DNA of 64,000 nucleotides, from IMG/VR virus record IMGVR_UViG_3300026521_000003, positions 1 through 64,000 of that record, one strand, 5' to 3'. A model generated the notes under the pieces. That model saw only the letters and a program-made list of their open reading frames with translations. It did not search any database and was not told the DNA's origin. How positions within the stretch are numbered: the stretch's first letter is position 1; each line of letters starts with the position of its first letter. This stretch comes from a virus. A program made the position numbers and the translations under genes. Positions 54,110 through 63,247 of the stretch are shown here, piece after piece.

Positions 54110-54134
54110 GTTTAAGGGATAAACCCCCTTAAAC
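54110..54134 (-). terminator. Hairpin over the stop of the 1094-residue gene
   Basis: 9-bp stem GTTTAAGGG / CCCTTAAAC, loop 7 bases; it overlaps the stop codon at 54129-54131 and precedes the next RBS. Could attenuate or process the message. Confidence 0.5.
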
Positions 54135-57100
54135 TGCATCTCCAAAATAATATGGAAGTTTAATTTTTCTATGACCAACCTTAACCATATTTCCTGTACC
54201 GCCATTATCATCTGTTGTTTCTCCATCAACTACAACAAATTGATTATTGTCTAGTTTATATGCAACACCATTAATATCAATATCCATATCTAACTCTTTA
54301 TATAAAAGTTTTAAGAACATCTCACCTCTAACAGAAGTAATATACGGTAAAATTTTAATAGCTGGTCCATTACCTGCTAAGTCAACTTCAGCATGTGTTA
54401 AAATTGACCATTCATCATTTAAAACCGCTCCATCTTCACCCTTATTAACTAGATAAGTTGAAAGTGGAATTCTTTTTGCTGCACCTTTTGAACCAAGTGG
54501 AGCATCATGAATTGAAACTTTATCCATTAGATTAGATATAGCCTTACACCCTAAATCTTGTTTAAGAGCATTACCTAACCATATATCACCTAGCATATCT
54601 ACTTTTGTTGATACAGTAATAGATGTTGGATTAGATGAAACTTCATAATAAATCTCAACTATAGCATCATCTGTGAAAGTTTCCCAGTTAATAGCGATTG
54701 TATTATTATTAGTTAAGTAAACTGAATTTTCAAAACCAAATGTAGCAGGAGTTTCATCTACTTGATCAATAATTGATTTACCATTATTTGATGCTGTGAT
54801 TTGTGTTAAAAAGGCTTTTTTTCCGGCTTTTTTATCAGTTGTTACAATAACTTTTTTGATTGACTCTACTGGTTTAGATAATTTAAAAAATTTAGTATTT
54901 GTATAAACTTGTTTATTTTGATTGCTATCCCATATACCACTAATAACATCTCTTGGCAACATAGAATCACCTTCTTCATTAACAACCATAGCAGTACCTA
55001 AATTCCCATACATTTTCCAACCTTCAGAATAACCACCTTTATCGGTAATATCAATCCAAGTATTTGTATCAGTTTCATCTATTGAAAAATAACCTGCGTT
55101 ATCAGTTTGCGTACCTTGAATATCATTTAGATTTTTTGTAGCTCCTCTATAAACATAATAATTTTGACCTGTAAAAGCAATATTACCATTTTCTAAAATA
55201 GTATCAGCATCTAAATCATTACCAGTATGCATAGATGTACTAAATTTAAACGAATTTCCTTTTGGATCCCCAATTATATCTGCAAATAATTGTGATTTTC
55301 TAGCAGCTCTATCTTTTGGTGAAACTAAAATAAATTCTGTAGCTTCATCAATATAAATTGCACCATCCGAAATTACTATTTTTTGGATTAAATTTCCATC
55401 AATATCAGTTTGTTCTTCACCATTTGTATCTAGAACAGGCATTAATTTTACTTGTACTCTTCTAGTAAACGTATTAGAATAAAAAGGTCTTGGATTAGTA
55501 TCTGTTGGTTCAACACCAGGTCTTACAAATAAAGATGATGTATAACCACTAGTAATATTTGTAGCAATTTTAGCATCCATACCAGTAATTTCGCTTCCAT
55601 CTGCAAGTTTATAGTAAATTGGCAATTCAGTTACATAACCATACCCTTTTACATGCTCACCATTATCCATTAAATATGAACCATCAGCTTGTTGTACTAA
55701 TGCATCTTGAGCAATGTTACCTTCCCATTGATATAGATGATTTTCTTGTTGCCAACCTCTTTGATCACCAAGGATAAATTTATTAAATTCTTGTTCTAAA
55801 ATATATGCTAAATCTAATTGTTTATTAATATCAATTCTTAAATCCTTAATATCAACTTCATTTACTTCATCATAATAAAGACCGTCATATCTTCCAGAAA
55901 TACCAGAATTCATATCACCACCAATAACAAATCCGGCAGCATTATCATATGAAGCTAAGATAGTTGTTCTATCAAATAACCAGTTCATCATAATTTCATA
56001 TTTATCTTCCCAAGTTGCACCAGTTGTAGATGATGCTAGAGTAGCATTAGCAATATCCATTAATGCAAAACCTATAATATCATCAGATTCATCATAATCA
56101 GCAACTAATCTTAATCCATCTCTAAATCTTGCAGATCCATTAGGATTAAATATTGTATCAAAAACACCTGTATTTCTTCTTGAAACTGCAGCTAGAGGCA
56201 ATGCAAATACATATCCATCTTGTGACAAATCAGTTGTATATTCTGTTGAATATGTACCATTAAGTGAATGAGGATTATCTTCATTAAAAGGAGCTAATAT
56301 TTTGTAATTATCATCAGAATTATTAATAGTACCTAGTTTACCTTGTGCTTTAATTACTGATGTTGCATCATTGTCTTTTGTATAACCTAATACAGTAGTA
56401 TCTGTTAAAGGTGTAGCAGGGTTCTTAGCAAAAGAAACAACTCTTACTCTATATCTAATCTGTACAAGTTTATCACCATCTACAAATATATTATGTTTAT
56501 AATTTGCTGCAATTATATTTTTATAAGCTGCTTTTAAATTAGTCCATTGCCAACCTCTACCTTTTGGTTTTTCAGTTGTTGTTTCATTACCATTTTGATC
56601 AATTTCTGTTAGAGTAATTGAATCACCATCAAATGATTCACAGTAACCTACTTCACCTGTAAAATATTCAGTAGCTATACCATCTGCATTTTCACCAGTA
56701 TATTGTACATTACCATATGGGAAAACAAATCCAGTTTCAGTAATGTCCTCTCTCCATACTTCCAAAAATACTAGTTCATCTCTTACTAATTCATCAACTG
56801 TATTTGGAGCATCTGGTAGATTTATCGCCATTAATTTACTATCTGTAATTACTTCACTATTAGGAAGTGTACCTTGTATTGTTAAATTAATACCATCCAC
56901 TAATACTTCAGTTAATTCACCAGTACTTGGATCTAATGTATCTTCAGTATATCCATTAGCATTTAATAAGAAGAAGTTTTCAAACCAAAATTTCTTAATA
57001 GCATCCTCACCTTCTCCAACAATACCTGCAATTCTTGGAATTCCATCATTAGCTAACATTGATTTATTAATAGTTTTAGGACTATTAATTTTACCACCAA

Positions 57101-57413
57101 ATTCTAAGAAACCTGAACCAGTTGTAATTTGTTTTCTTGCTGTTGAAGCAGAATCAATAGCATTTCTTCCTGGTAAATATATAGCATTTGCATTTGTTAA
57201 TTCCCAATCTGCTCCTTCTCCAGTACCATTCCAAATTTTCATTAAACTTGTTGTTGTATCGAACCATCTATACCCTACTGTTGGTGCTGCTGGTGCATCT
57301 GGACCAACAGTATATTGTAAAGACGTTTCAATTTGTTGCTTGATTGCAACGTCTTTCTCATCAACTTTACTCATAATTTCATTGTGTAGTTGATTTAATC
57401 GTATCAAAGACAT
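54129..57413 (-). CDS. Tail/baseplate structural protein (1094 residues)
   Basis: Starts IRLNQLHNEIMSKVDEKD, then APAAPTVGYRWFDTTTS (the P..G..WfDT module). A central block (LVFLEVWREDITET, FPYGNVQY, VDGDKLVQIRYRVRVV) is shared with the 2376-residue protein, so the two are paralogues. Late promoter TATAAATA at 57446-57453, AAGGAG as RBS. Virion role inferred from paralogy, length and late box. Confidence 0.75.
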   Translation of the reverse strand: MSLIRLNQLHNEIMSKVDEKDVAIKQQIETSLQYTVGPDAPAAPTVGYRWFDTTTSLMKIWNGTGEGADWELTNANAIYLPGRNAIDSASTARKQITTGSGFLEFGGKINSPKTINKSMLANDGIPRIAGIVGEGEDAIKKFWFENFFLLNANGYTEDTLDPSTGELTEVLVDGINLTIQGTLPNSEVITDSKLMAINLPDAPNTVDELVRDELVFLEVWREDITETGFVFPYGNVQYTGENADGIATEYFTGEVGYCESFDGDSITLTEIDQNGNETTTEKPKGRGWQWTNLKAAYKNIIAANYKHNIFVDGDKLVQIRYRVRVVSFAKNPATPLTDTTVLGYTKDNDATSVIKAQGKLGTINNSDDNYKILAPFNEDNPHSLNGTYSTEYTTDLSQDGYVFALPLAAVSRRNTGVFDTIFNPNGSARFRDGLRLVADYDESDDIIGFALMDIANATLASSTTGATWEDKYEIMMNWLFDRTTILASYDNAAGFVIGGDMNSGISGRYDGLYYDEVNEVDIKDLRIDINKQLDLAYILEQEFNKFILGDQRGWQQENHLYQWEGNIAQDALVQQADGSYLMDNGEHVKGYGYVTELPIYYKLADGSEITGMDAKIATNITSGYTSSLFVRPGVEPTDTNPRPFYSNTFTRRVQVKLMPVLDTNGEEQTDIDGNLIQKIVISDGAIYIDEATEFILVSPKDRAARKSQLFADIIGDPKGNSFKFSTSMHTGNDLDADTILENGNIAFTGQNYYVYRGATKNLNDIQGTQTDNAGYFSIDETDTNTWIDITDKGGYSEGWKMYGNLGTAMVVNEEGDSMLPRDVISGIWDSNQNKQVYTNTKFFKLSKPVESIKKVIVTTDKKAGKKAFLTQITASNNGKSIIDQVDETPATFGFENSVYLTNNNTIAINWETFTDDAIVEIYYEVSSNPTSITVSTKVDMLGDIWLGNALKQDLGCKAISNLMDKVSIHDAPLGSKGAAKRIPLSTYLVNKGEDGAVLNDEWSILTHAEVDLAGNGPAIKILPYITSVRGEMFLKLLYKELDMDIDINGVAYKLDNNQFVVVDGETTDDNGGTGNMVKVGHRKIKLPYYFGDAV

Positions 57414-57445
57414 ATTATTCTCCTTTTCTTGTATAATTTCACTTT

Positions 57446-57453
57446 TATTTATA
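57446..57453 (-). promoter_or_regulatory. T4-type late promoter box TATAAATA
   Basis: Exact match, 33 bases before the start at 57413. Confidence 0.6.
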
Positions 57454-57502
57454 TCTAATATTCTAAAATTGACTTTTAATAAATACAGATTATAAAATTA
57501 TT

Positions 57503-57508
57503 ATTTTA
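57503..57508 (-). promoter_or_regulatory. Sigma-70-like -10 (TG-TAAAAT)
   Basis: Minus strand AAAAATG-TAAAAT just after the homing endonuclease stop, about 90 bases before the start at 57413; a second, earlier-class promoter for the structural gene. Confidence 0.35.
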
Positions 57509-57515
57509 CATTTTT

Positions 57516-59237
57516 TTAATATTTTTTTAAAATACGTCTTCCACTATCCGTATAAATTAAAAACCCATTCATTATCATATTTTCTTTAATTGTTAAATTT
57601 TCATCATACAAATCTATATATCCCATTATATTAGTATGATCTAAAGTATTATGGGAAATAAATATTTTTTCTTTATTATAATATAATGATTCTGATATTG
57701 ATCCTTCAAAACTAAAGTCAATCTTAAAAAATAAATCCAAATATAAATTAAATCTTCGGTCAATTGATATTATTATAGGCTTATCGGTCGATATTAAAAT
57801 ATCTATAAATGGATTAGTGTTAAAATTTATTTCTGGACATATTATAAAATGTTTAATTTCTATATTATTTTTATGATTAGAAATACCCATTACAGCTAAG
57901 AGTTCACCATTAAAAAATGCACCATACATTTTTATAAATGATAGGTTGATATTATACATATGTTTATTTAAAAAATCAAAACCTATGGAAGTATCAATTA
58001 TTTTGACTTCAAGCTCATTAATATCTAGGGTTTTTATTTTATATTTTAATTTATGGAGTATAATCTGTTTACAATAATCTTCATGATATTCCCATTCATA
58101 TTCATAAAATTGTATCAATGTTATATCTAAATTATCAGCGATTAGACTACTATCAATATAAGATGTATCCCTCGAAGTTGATGGTGACAAAATCTCTATA
58201 AATATATTTGATTTTAAGATTTCTATTTTATCCATATCTACTATCTTAAAGATATACCCTATTGAACTTAAAAAATCTTGGATTTTATTTAAAATATGTT
58301 TTCTATTATTTAATCTAGGATTACATTGAAAACAAACGGGTAAATTATTACTATCAATTAGACTTGTAATTATATTATTACATCTCTTACATTTAAATTT
58401 ATATTTATATTTGTTATCATATACCTGCAAATCATCAATACAAGTAACAAAAATATTATCTTTAAATTTTTCAAAAATTTTATTATTAAGGGTACTATCA
58501 ATTTTTGATAAGGATATAGGATTTTTTTGAGCAGAATAACTATCATATTTTGAAATAATTGTATTTTTACGTTTTTCTAAAATAGATTTATTCTTTATAG
58601 GAAATATAGTTCCGAATTTTTTTAAGTTTGTATTATATGCTTTTTTTCTAATATAATCTAATGATAAAGGGTGTTTAACACCATATTTAATCAAATTGGT
58701 AGTTATCGTTTTATTTCTAATTTCTTGAGATTGTTGTGCATATTCCACCCCATATTTCTCAATCATTGTCTTTTTTATTTTTTCTTTTGTACTATCTAAT
58801 TTTGCAATAGAATCAACACCATATTTTTCTTTAACCGTCTTTTTTATTTTTTCTTTTGTACTATCTAATTTTGCAATAGAATCAACACCATATTTTTCTT
58901 TAACCGTCTTTTTTAATTTCTTTTTTTGTTTTTCATTTTGTAAAGGGTGTTCTGTTCCATAATTTTTAAGAAATGTTATTTTTTGATTATGTTCTTTTGA
59001 ACATCCTAAATTAAATATATTAGTACGTTCATTAAATGAAGCATAATTTGAACAATTTTTAAATTGACATTTTGGAGGAGTATCTAGATCCCTTATCAAT
59101 AAATACCATTGGGCTTTTATAGATAAAGTTGGGTATCTCTCATTAAGATACCCAATAAGTTCTTTTGAAAAGTTTTTAAAATAAATATTTTTTTTAGTTT
59201 TATAATATTCAATTTCTTCTTTTAATTTAGTTTCCAT
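57516..59237 (-). CDS. Putative homing endonuclease with KYG repeats
   Basis: 573 residues. N-terminus: IKAQWYLLIRDLDTPPKC with a C...C knuckle. Then come five or so KEKYGVDS/KYGVEHP-type repeats, the DNA-binding array found in large phage homing endonucleases. A zinc knuckle pair follows (CKRCNN, CFQCNP). A nuclease-like core follows (SNIFIEILSPSTSRDTSYID). The C-terminal domain is NGELLAVMGIS...GFLIYTDSGRRILKKY. Similar to VSR/EDxHD-type enzymes seen beside fractured, split-intein genes. No RBS; it begins 6 bases after the intein-topoisomerase gene. Contains a 69-base tandem repeat. Confidence 0.7.
   Translation of the reverse strand: METKLKEEIEYYKTKKNIYFKNFSKELIGYLNERYPTLSIKAQWYLLIRDLDTPPKCQFKNCSNYASFNERTNIFNLGCSKEHNQKITFLKNYGTEHPLQNEKQKKKLKKTVKEKYGVDSIAKLDSTKEKIKKTVKEKYGVDSIAKLDSTKEKIKKTMIEKYGVEYAQQSQEIRNKTITTNLIKYGVKHPLSLDYIRKKAYNTNLKKFGTIFPIKNKSILEKRKNTIISKYDSYSAQKNPISLSKIDSTLNNKIFEKFKDNIFVTCIDDLQVYDNKYKYKFKCKRCNNIITSLIDSNNLPVCFQCNPRLNNRKHILNKIQDFLSSIGYIFKIVDMDKIEILKSNIFIEILSPSTSRDTSYIDSSLIADNLDITLIQFYEYEWEYHEDYCKQIILHKLKYKIKTLDINELEVKIIDTSIGFDFLNKHMYNINLSFIKMYGAFFNGELLAVMGISNHKNNIEIKHFIICPEINFNTNPFIDILISTDKPIIISIDRRFNLYLDLFFKIDFSFEGSISESLYYNKEKIFISHNTLDHTNIMGYIDLYDENLTIKENMIMNGFLIYTDSGRRILKKY
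58756..58915 (-). repeat. 69-bp tandem repeat in the endonuclease gene
   Basis: The 23-residue unit KKTVKEKYGVDSIAKLDS plus TKEKI occurs twice with identical bases and a partial third, diverged copy (KKTMIEKYGVEYAQQ). Boundaries approximate. Confidence 0.8.
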
Positions 59238-59243
59238 AACATA

Positions 59244-60476
59244 TTATTTTGTAGCTAGCCATTCTTTTCTAATTGATGCATTATCATCAAAAAATATTTG
59301 CATTAATTCATCTAAATGTCCTTGATCAGTAATATTAAAGGCATATTCATCCAAATTTGAAAATACATATTCCCAATCCGGCTTTTGCATAGATCCTAAT
59401 CCTTTAAAGTAATCAATTTTCCACGAATCATCAACCGCACCAGATTCTTTAGCTTCATCAAATTCATGTCTATTTGAATAATATAATACTTTTTTACCTT
59501 TTTTTGCAGCAATCATAGGAAATACAATTCTATTAATAAATGGGTTTTCATGATCCCAAAATAGTTCTGGGAAATATTCATGGAATAAATTAACAACAAG
59601 ATTATTAATAGCACTTCCATCTGGATCAGCATCAGTTGCTATATAAATTTTTGAATATTTCAATTTCGTATCAAAAGCAGGACGTAACCATTTATGAAAT
59701 CTAACTAATTTAGCAGTAGAATCAGCTTTTTTAATCTCTATACTTTGTGTTGTTTTTGGCATTTTTTTAAGTAACATAGACACTTTATGCCATTTTTTAT
59801 CAATATATACTTCATCGATGTCATTGCAAATTAATGTCGTTCTACCTATTTTAACTTCGTATTTAACACCATTTTTTCTAAATCCTCTAAATTCCCATTT
59901 TCTTCTAAAATGAAAATAATCTGGGGCTGAAAGATCAGAAATTGTAGCGTCACTTGTTTCTATTTTTTGAATATATCCACGATATAGTGTTTCATTATTT
60001 ACCAACTCACCAATACTAACCCATTTTTTATTTAAGTGGAATTTATCTTCTGAGCTAACAATTACTGTTTTGATTATAGGTTCACCTTCTTTATCAACTT
60101 CAAAAATACTTTCAAAAGTTACCTCATATATATTCACATTATCACTAATCACCCAATCACCCATTTGTTCATTAAACTCAAGATTTATTGCTGTAATTAT
60201 ATCAGCTACTTCATCATTATTCATTGCATCTATTGGTGCTTTACCATAAACATTTAAAACTTTACCTTTTAATGGCATCCCTGCTTGTGTCTCTGGATCC
60301 CTAATCTCAGTAAATGAAGCTATTGCAGAATTATGTGTTAATAATCCATTTTCAAGAATAAATGTTTCATTATCTTCTACTTGTATATCATTCATATTAA
60401 TGACTTTATTAGTACTATAAACACTATTAATTTCTACCATATCAAATTCATCAATATTTATTTCATTCAATTGCAT
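59244..60476 (-). CDS. Split-intein C-half fused to topoisomerase II large subunit (TOPRIM part)
   Basis: Residues 1-49 are an intein C-half: MNDIQVEDNETFILENG then LLTHN (His-Asn end). Ser50 begins the extein SAIASFTEIRDPETQAGMPL, followed by KGKVLNVYG, which is the EGDS-A...R..pL.GK.LN block of T4 gp39/GyrB. The TOPRIM acidic motif is ATDADPDG. The C-terminal FKGLGSMQKPDW and DDNASIRKEWLA match T4 gp60. The ATPase half ending EGD plus an intein N-half must be encoded elsewhere; none is in this window. RBS AAGGAG, own promoter. Confidence 0.88.
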   Translation of the reverse strand: MQLNEINIDEFDMVEINSVYSTNKVINMNDIQVEDNETFILENGLLTHNSAIASFTEIRDPETQAGMPLKGKVLNVYGKAPIDAMNNDEVADIITAINLEFNEQMGDWVISDNVNIYEVTFESIFEVDKEGEPIIKTVIVSSEDKFHLNKKWVSIGELVNNETLYRGYIQKIETSDATISDLSAPDYFHFRRKWEFRGFRKNGVKYEVKIGRTTLICNDIDEVYIDKKWHKVSMLLKKMPKTTQSIEIKKADSTAKLVRFHKWLRPAFDTKLKYSKIYIATDADPDGSAINNLVVNLFHEYFPELFWDHENPFINRIVFPMIAAKKGKKVLYYSNRHEFDEAKESGAVDDSWKIDYFKGLGSMQKPDWEYVFSNLDEYAFNITDQGHLDELMQIFFDDNASIRKEWLATK

Positions 60477-60499
60477 TTAATCTCCTTATATTATACTTT

Positions 60500-60505
60500 A
60501 TTTTA
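60500..60505 (-). promoter_or_regulatory. Sigma-70-like -10 (TTG-TAAAAT)
   Basis: Minus strand AAAAAATTG-TAAAAT, 24 bases before the start at 60476. Confidence 0.5.
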
Positions 60506-60545
60506 CAATTTTTTATTTTATTATATTATAAAGAAATCAATTTAT

Positions 60546-61091
60546 CTAATTAATTTCTCTAGTAGAATGTATTTTTATTAATTCATCAGGATATTCTTCT
60601 TTGAAGATATTATAAAGTGATTCGAATTTTTTATAATTTGAATCATATATCAATGTAAATTCTTTAGAATTATAATTTATAGATTTATGAGTAGTAAATA
60701 CCAATCTAATAAAATCTAATAATACTTTGTTAATATCATTATTTACAATTTTATTAGTATCAGATAAAATGATGATTTCTTTATTTCGATCTTCATAAAC
60801 AATTAATTCAATATCATATCCTATTTCTAAAGTCAAATTCAATATATATTTTCTAATAATATTAGTGATACCTAAATTGTTAGTTAATACTTTATCAGAA
60901 TTCATTATACTGTCTGGCATTAGTGTATAATGTGTAATTGTAGTTTTTATAGGTTCTATGATAGTTTCAATTTTATATTGGTTCTCAAACCAATCAAATG
61001 ACGGTATAAGAGAAGCGTAGTAAACGTCTTGACCTATACCAAAATAATGTTTTAAGACACCAATAGATTTAAGGTTCTTATTACTGTACAT
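60546..61091 (-). CDS. Hypothetical protein
   Basis: Not recognised. About 181 residues, alpha/beta, Ile-rich (IGYDIELIVYEDRNKEIIIL). Start set at the ATG at 61091; GTG at 61094 is possible. Overlaps the clpP end by 11 bases, so translationally coupled to clpP. Confidence 0.5.
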   Translation of the reverse strand: MYSNKNLKSIGVLKHYFGIGQDVYYASLIPSFDWFENQYKIETIIEPIKTTITHYTLMPDSIMNSDKVLTNNLGITNIIRKYILNLTLEIGYDIELIVYEDRNKEIIILSDTNKIVNNDINKVLLDFIRLVFTTHKSINYNSKEFTLIYDSNYKKFESLYNIFKEEYPDELIKIHSTREIN

Positions 61092-61716
61092 CACTTAAAC
61101 TAGTAATTACCTTATCAATAAAGCCTTCTTCCGCTGCTTCTTCTGGAGATAACCACCAATCTCTATCAGTTTTCTTTTTCATCTCTTCAAAAGAAGTTTT
61201 GCCACCTGTAAATTCTGATAAATATCTATTTAATTTTTCATAAAGTTTTCTCGTTTCTTCAACACTTCTTTCCATATCAACGTACTGCGTACCACCTTGA
61301 ATACCACTCATTACCTGATGATACATTAATCTACTATTTGGAAGTGAATAACGTTTACCTTGTGCTCCTCCAGATACTAAAAATGACCCCATAGATGCAG
61401 CACTACCAATACAAATAGTAACAACATCATTAGGTATTAAATTCATAGTATCCAAAACAGCCAAACCATCAGAAACACTTCCACCCGGAGAATTAATATA
61501 AAAGTAAATATCTGCTTCTGGATCTTCAGAAGATAATACTAACAATTGCATAATAATCGACATAGCTGACTGATTATTTACATCACTATTCAACATAACA
61601 ATTCGGTCTTTTAAAAGTCTTGATGGTAAATCAAAACTACGTTCTCTATCTCCATCATTCTCAATTACAATGGGAGCGTATGCTGCTTTTGGTTTTAAAT
61701 TTTGTTCTAAATTCAT
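61081..61716 (-). CDS. clpP: ClpP protease subunit
   Basis: 211 residues, canonical length. INSPGGSVSDGLAVLD, the nucleophile in GSAASMGSFLV, catalytic His in LMYHQVM, and Asp in KTDRDWWLSPEEA: full S14 triad. The N-terminus has RLLKDRIVMLNSDVN as in bacterial ClpP. It would form a tetradecameric chamber with a host ClpX/ClpA or take part in the host ClpP ring. RBS AAGGAAC. Confidence 0.92.
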   Translation of the reverse strand: MNLEQNLKPKAAYAPIVIENDGDRERSFDLPSRLLKDRIVMLNSDVNNQSAMSIIMQLLVLSSEDPEADIYFYINSPGGSVSDGLAVLDTMNLIPNDVVTICIGSAASMGSFLVSGGAQGKRYSLPNSRLMYHQVMSGIQGGTQYVDMERSVEETRKLYEKLNRYLSEFTGGKTSFEEMKKKTDRDWWLSPEEAAEEGFIDKVITSLSDVQ

Positions 61717-61773
61717 TATGTTCCTTCTAAAATTAATTTAGTATATTATATATTATTCTACATTAATTTTATA

Positions 61774-62190
61774 TTAAATTATTGATATATAATTTATTAA
61801 ATCGTCTGTGATACTTATTTCGGGCTCTAAATATTGTATATCTTGAAAATAATCTTTAAATTTTTCTCTACTAATGTCTATATCTATTATATTTTTTTCA
61901 ATATTAAAACTACCTGGAAAAGATAATTTTTTATATTTTAGTTCATACATATGAAATAATAAATTTCTAGGAGTATTCCTATCACTTATATAAATATACG
62001 TTAATGTATTAAAGCTATTTTTAATTAAATATAATTTTCGATAAAATGGCAGATCCCATAATATATGATGGAATTCATAAATATCCTGATCACTACCTAA
62101 TAATTTTAAAAATAATTCAGGTTTACTCGTTTTTAAAACTTGCATTATTATTTCAAATTGACTTATAGCGGGAATTTCTTGAAGTTTCAT
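61774..62190 (-). CDS. Hypothetical protein
   Basis: Not recognised. 138 residues, Ile/Leu/Tyr-rich alpha/beta. Overlaps the upstream gene by 4 bases (ATGA). Confidence 0.45.
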   Translation of the reverse strand: MKLQEIPAISQFEIIMQVLKTSKPELFLKLLGSDQDIYEFHHILWDLPFYRKLYLIKNSFNTLTYIYISDRNTPRNLLFHMYELKYKKLSFPGSFNIEKNIIDIDISREKFKDYFQDIQYLEPEISITDDLINYISII

Positions 62191-62522
62191 GAAAAAATCA
62201 CTTTACCAGTTATACTTTTATTACTGATATTATTAATATTTCTCCATCGTTTGAGTTTTTCAAATTCATTAGGTATAACATTAACAATAGTTTCCATAAC
62301 CCTTGTCGATGTACCAAACATAGCTTTCTCCTTTTTTGGATTCGCTCTAGGTATTTTTGACATATTGAGATCATTTAATCCTATTTTTTGTCGCATTAAA
62401 TCATATGATCTAACAGATTCAAAATAATTAAGGATTGACTGCGCATATAATAATTCTTTCTTTAAATATTTAATCCTTTGCTGATACCATATCCATTGTT
62501 TTATTCTTTTAATATCAACCAT
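62187..62522 (-). CDS. Hypothetical basic protein
   Basis: Not recognised. 111 residues, basic, helical N-terminus (IKQWIWYQQRIKYLKKELLY). Overlaps the MazG-like gene end by 22 bases. Confidence 0.45.
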   Translation of the reverse strand: MVDIKRIKQWIWYQQRIKYLKKELLYAQSILNYFESVRSYDLMRQKIGLNDLNMSKIPRANPKKEKAMFGTSTRVMETIVNVIPNEFEKLKRWRNINNISNKSITGKVIFS

Positions 62523-62794
62523 TTTTTAAACCCACCCCTTTTTTTAAGCTTATTAATCCTTGCAGACTCTATTTCATCTCTATAAATACCTTGAAATTCA
62601 GCCATAGCATATATAATCTCAATAACATCAGCATACTCTTCAATATCATTAAAAGCTGTTTCGGAAAGCTCTTCTAATTCTTCATATATTTTATCTTTCA
62701 AAAAAATAAATTTTTCTGAAATATCTTCAGCAATATATAGTCGATTAGTATCGATAATAGATTCGTATTTATCTCTAATTAATTTACTCATCAT
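62501..62794 (-). CDS. MazG-like nucleotide pyrophosphohydrolase
   Basis: 97 residues. KLIRDKYESII, then LKDKIYEELEELSETA (ExxE), then EYADVIEIIYAMAEFQG (ExxD) and KKRGGFKKW. This is the phosphoribosyl-ATP-pyrophosphohydrolase-like, all-alpha NTP-PPase family (COG4997 type). Phage MazG-type enzymes may act on (d)NTPs or alarmones; substrate unknown. Confidence 0.75.
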   Translation of the reverse strand: MMSKLIRDKYESIIDTNRLYIAEDISEKFIFLKDKIYEELEELSETAFNDIEEYADVIEIIYAMAEFQGIYRDEIESARINKLKKRGGFKKWLILKE

Positions 62795-62864
62795 TCACCC
62801 TTATAAATTTTTGTTGAAATTCTTCAATAGTCCTAATATATGGATTATGAGTTTTCACAAACAT
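62784..62864 (-). pseudogene. Short open frame, possible gene remnant
   Basis: 26 codons from ATG at 62864 (MFVKTHNPYIRTIEEFQQKF) overlapping the MazG-like start. The frame stays open upstream without a start codon (VDNIWVPAGGYIE) to a stop. It may be the tail of a broken gene. Nothing else was recognised between 62795 and 62980. Confidence 0.25.
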
Positions 62865-62980
62865 TTCAATATAACCACCTGCTGGAACCCATATATTATC
62901 AACTTAAATCGAACAAAAAAATTGAGGCTTATACTTTTTTTTATTTTTATAATGCATATAAGGTATGTTTAGTTCTATAT

Positions 62981-63238
62981 TCAAAGTTGCTCCCCTGTCA
63001 TATCAGCAACATATATAAGTAGATTTAACGTAGATTTACCACTTATAGGATTTACATCAGTAGAAATTTTTAATGTATCAACAATATCAATTGCTAACCA
63101 TTTATTTTTCTTATCTTTCTCAGATAATGTATTTCGTACTTCCGAACTAATAACTTGTTCTAAATCATCTAACATATCTATATCTATTGATACGTTTATA
63201 GCTTTCCATTTTCTATTTTTCCTATACATAGTCACCAT
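62981..63238 (-). CDS. Hypothetical protein
   Basis: Not recognised. 85 residues, alpha/beta (WKAINVSIDIDMLDDLEQVI, STLNLLIYVADMTGEQL). Ten bases after the Hint-like gene. Confidence 0.45.
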   Translation of the reverse strand: MVTMYRKNRKWKAINVSIDIDMLDDLEQVISSEVRNTLSEKDKKNKWLAIDIVDTLKISTDVNPISGKSTLNLLIYVADMTGEQL

Positions 63239-63247
63239 ACTATAACC

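Noticed and set aside
56743-57393. 216-codon plus-strand open frame
   Set aside because: Antisense shadow of the 1094-residue structural gene; low-complexity Ser/Leu translation, no promoter or RBS.
58756-58915. Tandem repeats as a CRISPR or origin iteron array
   Set aside because: The period is 69 bases, in frame, with no spacers, and it encodes the KYG protein repeat.
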